Below, piece after piece: positions 7,054 to 10,441 of a stretch of 10,441 nt of DNA. The stretch is from Campylobacterales bacterium (lineage in GTDB: Bacteria; Campylobacterota; Campylobacteria; Campylobacterales; QNZT01): assembly GCA_015663225.1 (NCBI GenBank), contig DQSO01000004.1:1-10441 (forward strand), in the 5' to 3' direction. Under the pieces are notes generated by a model. The model ran no database searches. It was not told the origin of the DNA and was given only the letters and a program-made list of their open reading frames with translations. Positions within the stretch are counted from its first letter, which is position 1. Each line of letters opens with the position of its first letter. Both the position numbers and the translations under genes were made by a program.

Positions 7054-7965
7054 TTACTTATCCTTTATTGCCTCTTTAATTGCATTTATATAACTTAAAT
7101 TTGAAGGGTTTTTACCTTTATATGCTTTATCATAAGCTGTTCCATGATCTACTGAAGTTCTAACTATTGGTAGATTTAGGCTTACATTGATGCTCTCATC
7201 AAAAAACAAACTCTTTACAGCTATAAGTCCCTGATCGTGATACATACAAACATAGTAACTAAACTGCTCTCTCATTGCACTAGTAAATGCAGTATCTGGT
7301 ACCAATGGTCCGTAAAATATTTTCTTGGATAAAAACTCATTAGCTTTGTCTATTGAACTACATATAATCTTCTCTTCATCTCCAATAACTCCACCATCTC
7401 CCGCATGAGGATTTAATCCTAAAACTCCGATTTTATCTTGTTGTACACTCTTTTGAAAAGTTATTAAAAACTCTACTAACCTATCTTCATCAATACTTGA
7501 TGCTACATCTTTTAAAGGAATATGATGAGTAAAAAAGGAGGTAAAAAGTTTATCACAACCTATCATCATGATAGCTTCTTGGTTAAAAAGTTTTGAAAGG
7601 ATAGCTGTATGCCCTGCTTCTTTTATCCCTGCCCTACTCCAAGCCTCTTTATTTATTGGCATTGTACATATCGCATCAACTTCTTTTATTTGGGCTAACT
7701 CTATCGCTTTTAAAAAACTATCATGTGAGAACTTTCCACTATCTTTTGAAACAATCCCAGGGTTTATCTCAAAATCATCTCCAACTTCTACTATCTCAAA
7801 ACCATTTGGTATTTTAATATTTAAAAGCTTAGAAGCTCTATTAAGTAGTTTTTTGTTTATTATATAGTAAGGACTACAGATCTTTTTAACTATATCATGT
7901 GAAAAAAATAAGATTTCAAGCCCAATCCCATTTATATCTCCTACACTAATAGCAACTTTTTTCAT
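7054..7965 (-). CDS. pdxA: 4-hydroxythreonine-4-phosphate dehydrogenase
   Basis: A 303-residue PdxA, which oxidises 4-phosphohydroxy-L-threonine with NAD; the product decarboxylates to 3-amino-1-hydroxyacetone phosphate, the amine substrate of PdxJ in DXP-dependent pyridoxal phosphate synthesis. Metal-binding histidines are conserved: H148 (HIPLKDV), H187 (GLNPHAGDGG) and H243 (MYHDQG), matching E. coli H166, H211 and H266. Also present are the phosphate-binding GHTA (118-121) and the C-terminal RTSVDHGTAYD (269-279). The N terminus SVGDINGIG replaces the E. coli TPGEPAGIG. It is about 25 residues shorter than E. coli PdxA without losing any active-site block. Its ATG overlaps the pdxJ stop as ATGA, indicating translational coupling. 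Confidence 0.96.
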   Translation of the reverse strand: MKKVAISVGDINGIGLEILFFSHDIVKKICSPYYIINKKLLNRASKLLNIKIPNGFEIVEVGDDFEINPGIVSKDSGKFSHDSFLKAIELAQIKEVDAICTMPINKEAWSRAGIKEAGHTAILSKLFNQEAIMMIGCDKLFTSFFTHHIPLKDVASSIDEDRLVEFLITFQKSVQQDKIGVLGLNPHAGDGGVIGDEEKIICSSIDKANEFLSKKIFYGPLVPDTAFTSAMREQFSYYVCMYHDQGLIAVKSLFFDESINVSLNLPIVRTSVDHGTAYDKAYKGKNPSNLSYINAIKEAIKDK

Positions 7966-8738
7966 AGAAGTTTTTTCATATCCTCTACAGCTTTTTCAAA
8001 TCCACAAAAAATACTACTAGCAACTATACTCTGTCCAATATTTAACTCTATTATTCCATCAATTTTTGCAACTTGTCCTACATTTTGATAGTTTAGACCA
8101 TGTCCTGCAGCTACTCTGAGACCAAAATCATCTGCTTCATCAGTTGCCTCTTTGAGCTTTTTAAGAGAGTTTGCAAGCTTGATTTTAAGACTTTTACGAC
8201 TTATTTCAAGCTCCTTTATAGAGTGAGGAGTCAAAGATAGATTTGAATTTAACATAGCATATATATTTGCATACTCTCCAGTATGAAGTTCCACCCACTC
8301 AACACCAAGCCCTTTAGCCCCTCTAACAGCTTCAATAGTTGGGTCAATAAACAAAGATACTTCAATCTCTCTAGCCTTAAAATAATGCACAGTTGCATCT
8401 AAATCAGCATACATTTTTTCCAAATCCAATCCCCCCTCAGTTGTAACCTCTTCTCTGTTTTCTGGTACTATTGTCACTCTACTTGGTTTCAACTTTGCCA
8501 CTATCTCAACTATATCAGGATTTACAGAACACTCTATATTTACAGGAATAGCTGAGTTTTCAACAATTCTTTTAGCATCATAATCATTTATGTGTCGTCT
8601 ATCTTCCCTAAGATGTATAGTTATCTGATCTGCCCCTGCTCTTATAGCAGCATAAACTGCCTCCAAAGGATCTGGACTACTTATCTGTCTTGCCTCTCTT
8701 AAAACTGCTACATGATCTACATTTACACCTAATAACAT
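7962..8738 (-). CDS. pdxJ: Pyridoxine 5'-phosphate synthase
   Basis: A 258-residue TIM-barrel enzyme that condenses 1-deoxy-D-xylulose 5-phosphate with 3-amino-1-hydroxyacetone phosphate to give pyridoxine 5'-phosphate. Diagnostic blocks are GVNVDHVAVLREAR (4-17), ITIHLREDRRHI with H42 (39-50), VNIECS with E69, VPENREEVTTEGGLD (91-105), ELHTGEYA with E150, and AGHGLNYQNV with H213 (211-220). It is slightly longer than E. coli PdxJ (243 residues) because of an insert around 167-195. The ATG has AAGAGG 7 nt upstream. It is the first gene of the pdxJ-pdxA-PhnA unit, driven by a -10 element just upstream. Confidence 0.97.
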   Translation of the reverse strand: MLLGVNVDHVAVLREARQISSPDPLEAVYAAIRAGADQITIHLREDRRHINDYDAKRIVENSAIPVNIECSVNPDIVEIVAKLKPSRVTIVPENREEVTTEGGLDLEKMYADLDATVHYFKAREIEVSLFIDPTIEAVRGAKGLGVEWVELHTGEYANIYAMLNSNLSLTPHSIKELEISRKSLKIKLANSLKKLKEATDEADDFGLRVAAGHGLNYQNVGQVAKIDGIIELNIGQSIVASSIFCGFEKAVEDMKKLL

Positions 8739-8764
8739 CTAATTTCCTCTTATATTTTTAATAA

Positions 8765-8773
8765 ATTATATCA
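8765..8773 (-). promoter_or_regulatory. Extended -10 promoter for the pdxJ operon
   Basis: Minus-strand TGATATAAT (8773 to 8765) is a perfect extended -10 (TGnTATAAT). It lies 26 bp upstream of the pdxJ ATG, predicting a leader of about 20 nt that includes the AAGAGG ribosome binding site. No good -35 is seen at 17 bp (TAAATT there), which is normal for Campylobacterota. Confidence 0.65.
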
Positions 8774-8834
8774 CAAATGTTATAAAAAATTTAACTATCA
8801 AAACTCTCTATTTTTTTAAGTTTTAATTTAGTTT

Positions 8835-8840
8835 TATACT
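8835..8840 (+). promoter_or_regulatory. Candidate -10 element for the L,D-transpeptidase gene
   Basis: TATACT lies 54 bp upstream of the ATG at 8895, in an AT-rich stretch with periodic T-runs. It is one of several near-matches in this 156-bp divergent gap, so the exact position is uncertain. Apart from this and the pdxJ promoter I see no operator, riboswitch or terminator in 8739-8894. Confidence 0.35.
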
Positions 8841-8894
8841 ATAGAATTCATAGTCAATTAAAGTAAATAAAAAGTAATAATTAGGCTTAATAAT

Positions 8895-10441
8895 ATGAAA
8901 AAAATCTTATCTTCGTTGGTGATATTAACACTAACTTTTACAAACATATATGCACAGTGGACACATGACAACTTATCAGATCTGACAATAAGTGATGTTG
9001 TACCAGAACCTTCAACAGAAGCAGACTTGACTACAGAATCTAACTTGCAAACGAAAGAAGATGGATGGACAACTAATCTTACATCAGACGAAACAGTACA
9101 ACATATCTCTTCAAGTAACTTTAAAGGTCTTATAGCGGGCAACAGTTATGGTGCATACACAATAGAAAAACTATATAAAAAGAAAAATGTAAAACGATTT
9201 TATCAAAATAGAGGTAATACCTATTTTTGGTTTAAAAATGGGTTTAAAATAACTTCTCAAATCAAAAGTTTAATCTCAGCTATAGAAAGAGCCCCAGATG
9301 AAGCACTAGATGACTTGAAAAGATACCACAAAAATGAAATAGATATTTTTCTAACACAAATAGATGATGATTCCTATGAGAATAGTGACAAAAAACTACT
9401 ATTTGCAAATTTTGATATACTGCTAACTGATGCATTTTTAACACTAGCAAATGATTTATATAGTGGAACTCTTAACTATACAAAACTTCAGCAAAAGCTA
9501 AAAATAAGATCAGCAAATACAGGTATAAATTATAAATGGTCTATGAAAAAAGATCAAAAAGACTATAATAACCTACTAATTACTCTTCATTCTAGTCAAA
9601 ATATAGAAGCTGGACTATATCAACTTGTAAACCATAGTATGGTCTACAATAGGCTTAAGGATGCATATCATAAATATAAAGATATAGTAGCAAATGGCGG
9701 ATGGGGTAAAATACCTAGAGGTAAAGTTATAAGATATGGCTCAAAAGGTAAAAGAGTTGATATGTTAGCAAAAAGATTATCACTTAGTGGTGATTTGGCT
9801 AATTATAACCCTCCATATACAAAGTTTAATAAAACTCTTAAAACCGCACTTATTAGTTATCAAAAAAGAATGGGTCTTTGGACCTCAGGAAGGCTAACAC
9901 CAAAAACAAGAAAATCTCTGAATATCTCTGCTCGTGCAAAACTTATGCTTATAAAACTTAACCTTAATAAAAGTAGATGGGAGAGTGCTAGCATGAATGG
10001 ACAATTTATATTTGTAAATATTCCTGATTTTATGTTAAGATTTTTTGATGGAGATGCTGCAGTTTTAACAAGTAGAGTTATAGTCGGGAAAAAGAAAAAT
10101 CCTACACCTATCTTTAGCTCTTCTATGAGTTATGTTGTACTAAATCCAACTTGGACAGTACCAAACTCTATCGTAGTTAACGAGATGCTTCCAAAACTAA
10201 AAGAAGATCCAGGATACTTAAACCCTGCTGAGTTTGATATATTTAACAGTTGGGGTAAAGATAGAACAGCTCTTGATCCGTATAGCATAGATTGGCATCA
10301 GTATAACAAAAATAGCAAAGTTCCATTTGCATTTGTAAGAAAATCAGGAAAAGGTAATCCACTTGGTGTTGTAAAGTTTATGTTTCCAAACAATAATGCA
10401 GTATATATTCATGATACACCCTCAAAACATCTATTTAAAAA
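8895..10441 (+). CDS. YcbB/LdtD-type L,D-transpeptidase, 3'-truncated by the window edge
   Basis: 515 complete codons run open to the window end. The family forms 3-3 cross-links between diaminopimelate residues in peptidoglycan, acting in the periplasm. Residues 1-20 are a signal peptide ending IYA before QW. Residues 21-75 are a Ser/Thr/Asp/Glu-rich linker, unlikely to be folded. Residues about 80-265 form the helical scaffold that precedes the peptidoglycan-binding unit in YcbB. A PG-binding segment follows, from GGWGKIP (codon 268) to KSLNI (about 343). The YkuD catalytic domain starts at about 369 (QFIFVNIPDF, VIVGKKKNPTP, NPTWTVPNSIV) and reaches the HDTPSKHLF block at 506-514. The catalytic Cys motif (SxGCxR) should come next, outside the window. 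The ATG is the first after an in-frame stop at 8877-8879; its ribosome binding site is weak (TTAGG). Confidence 0.92.
   Translation, partial: MKKILSSLVILTLTFTNIYAQWTHDNLSDLTISDVVPEPSTEADLTTESNLQTKEDGWTTNLTSDETVQHISSSNFKGLIAGNSYGAYTIEKLYKKKNVKRFYQNRGNTYFWFKNGFKITSQIKSLISAIERAPDEALDDLKRYHKNEIDIFLTQIDDDSYENSDKKLLFANFDILLTDAFLTLANDLYSGTLNYTKLQQKLKIRSANTGINYKWSMKKDQKDYNNLLITLHSSQNIEAGLYQLVNHSMVYNRLKDAYHKYKDIVANGGWGKIPRGKVIRYGSKGKRVDMLAKRLSLSGDLANYNPPYTKFNKTLKTALISYQKRMGLWTSGRLTPKTRKSLNISARAKLMLIKLNLNKSRWESASMNGQFIFVNIPDFMLRFFDGDAAVLTSRVIVGKKKNPTPIFSSSMSYVVLNPTWTVPNSIVVNEMLPKLKEDPGYLNPAEFDIFNSWGKDRTALDPYSIDWHQYNKNSKVPFAFVRKSGKGNPLGVVKFMFPNNNAVYIHDTPSKHLFK

Noticed and set aside
8858..9142. Minus-strand open frame of 94 codons opposite the start of the L,D-transpeptidase gene
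   Set aside because: It is antisense to the signal peptide and linker of a well-supported gene, and I recognise no domain in it.

Overview
The window looks like ordinary chromosome from a member of the Campylobacterota, probably a free-living Sulfurimonas-type relative. The DNA is AT-rich and gene-dense, with overlapping genes and AAGG/AGGAG-type ribosome binding sites. Gene content also fits: an HtrA protease followed by a CprRS-like two-component system, a chemoreceptor with the cytoplasmic architecture common in this phylum, and pdxJ-pdxA. The species assignment is inference. I see no rRNA, tRNA, CRISPR array, insertion sequence or phage signature.

Positions 1-2985 (+) hold an envelope-stress operon: the 3' part of htrA/degP (catalytic Asp and Ser plus two PDZ domains), then an OmpR-type response regulator 7 bp later, then a membrane histidine kinase overlapping the regulator by 1 bp. 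The order htrA-regulator-kinase is that of C. jejuni htrA-cprR-cprS. A GC-rich 11-bp inverted repeat followed by a T-run lies within the first kinase codons.

Positions 2980-3634 (-) hold a secreted, TPR-like protein of unknown function and, downstream of it, a possible 26-codon gene with a good ribosome binding site. The TPR-like gene is preceded by a near-perfect sigma-28 (FliA) promoter, TAAAGTTT-N11-ACCGATTT, so it is a candidate new member of the flagellar/chemotaxis regulon. cysK (+, 3718-4629) diverges from it across an 83-bp gap.

Positions 4626-8738 (-) hold, in transcription order, pdxJ, pdxA (4-bp overlap), a PhnA/YjdM-like zinc-ribbon protein (directly abutting) and a methyl-accepting chemotaxis protein. 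The chemoreceptor carries a CxxCH c-type heme motif in its periplasmic sensor. It has its own sigma-28-like promoter, whose -35 begins in the stop codon of the PhnA-like gene. Both sigma-28 sites have an 11-nt spacer, a CCGATTTA core and lie about 30 bp from their start codons.

Positions 8739-8894 form a divergent intergenic region with promoters for pdxJ (extended -10) and the gene to the right. That gene (8895 to the window end, +) is the N-terminal 515 codons of a YcbB/LdtD-type L,D-transpeptidase, cut off by the window edge before the catalytic cysteine motif.

In function the window combines envelope quality control (HtrA, CprRS-like, L,D-transpeptidase), motility sensing (heme chemoreceptor and the putative sigma-28 gene) and PLP synthesis next to a PLP enzyme (PdxJ, PdxA, CysK). 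The parts most worth follow-up are the sigma-28-linked unknown secreted protein and the heme-bearing chemoreceptor.
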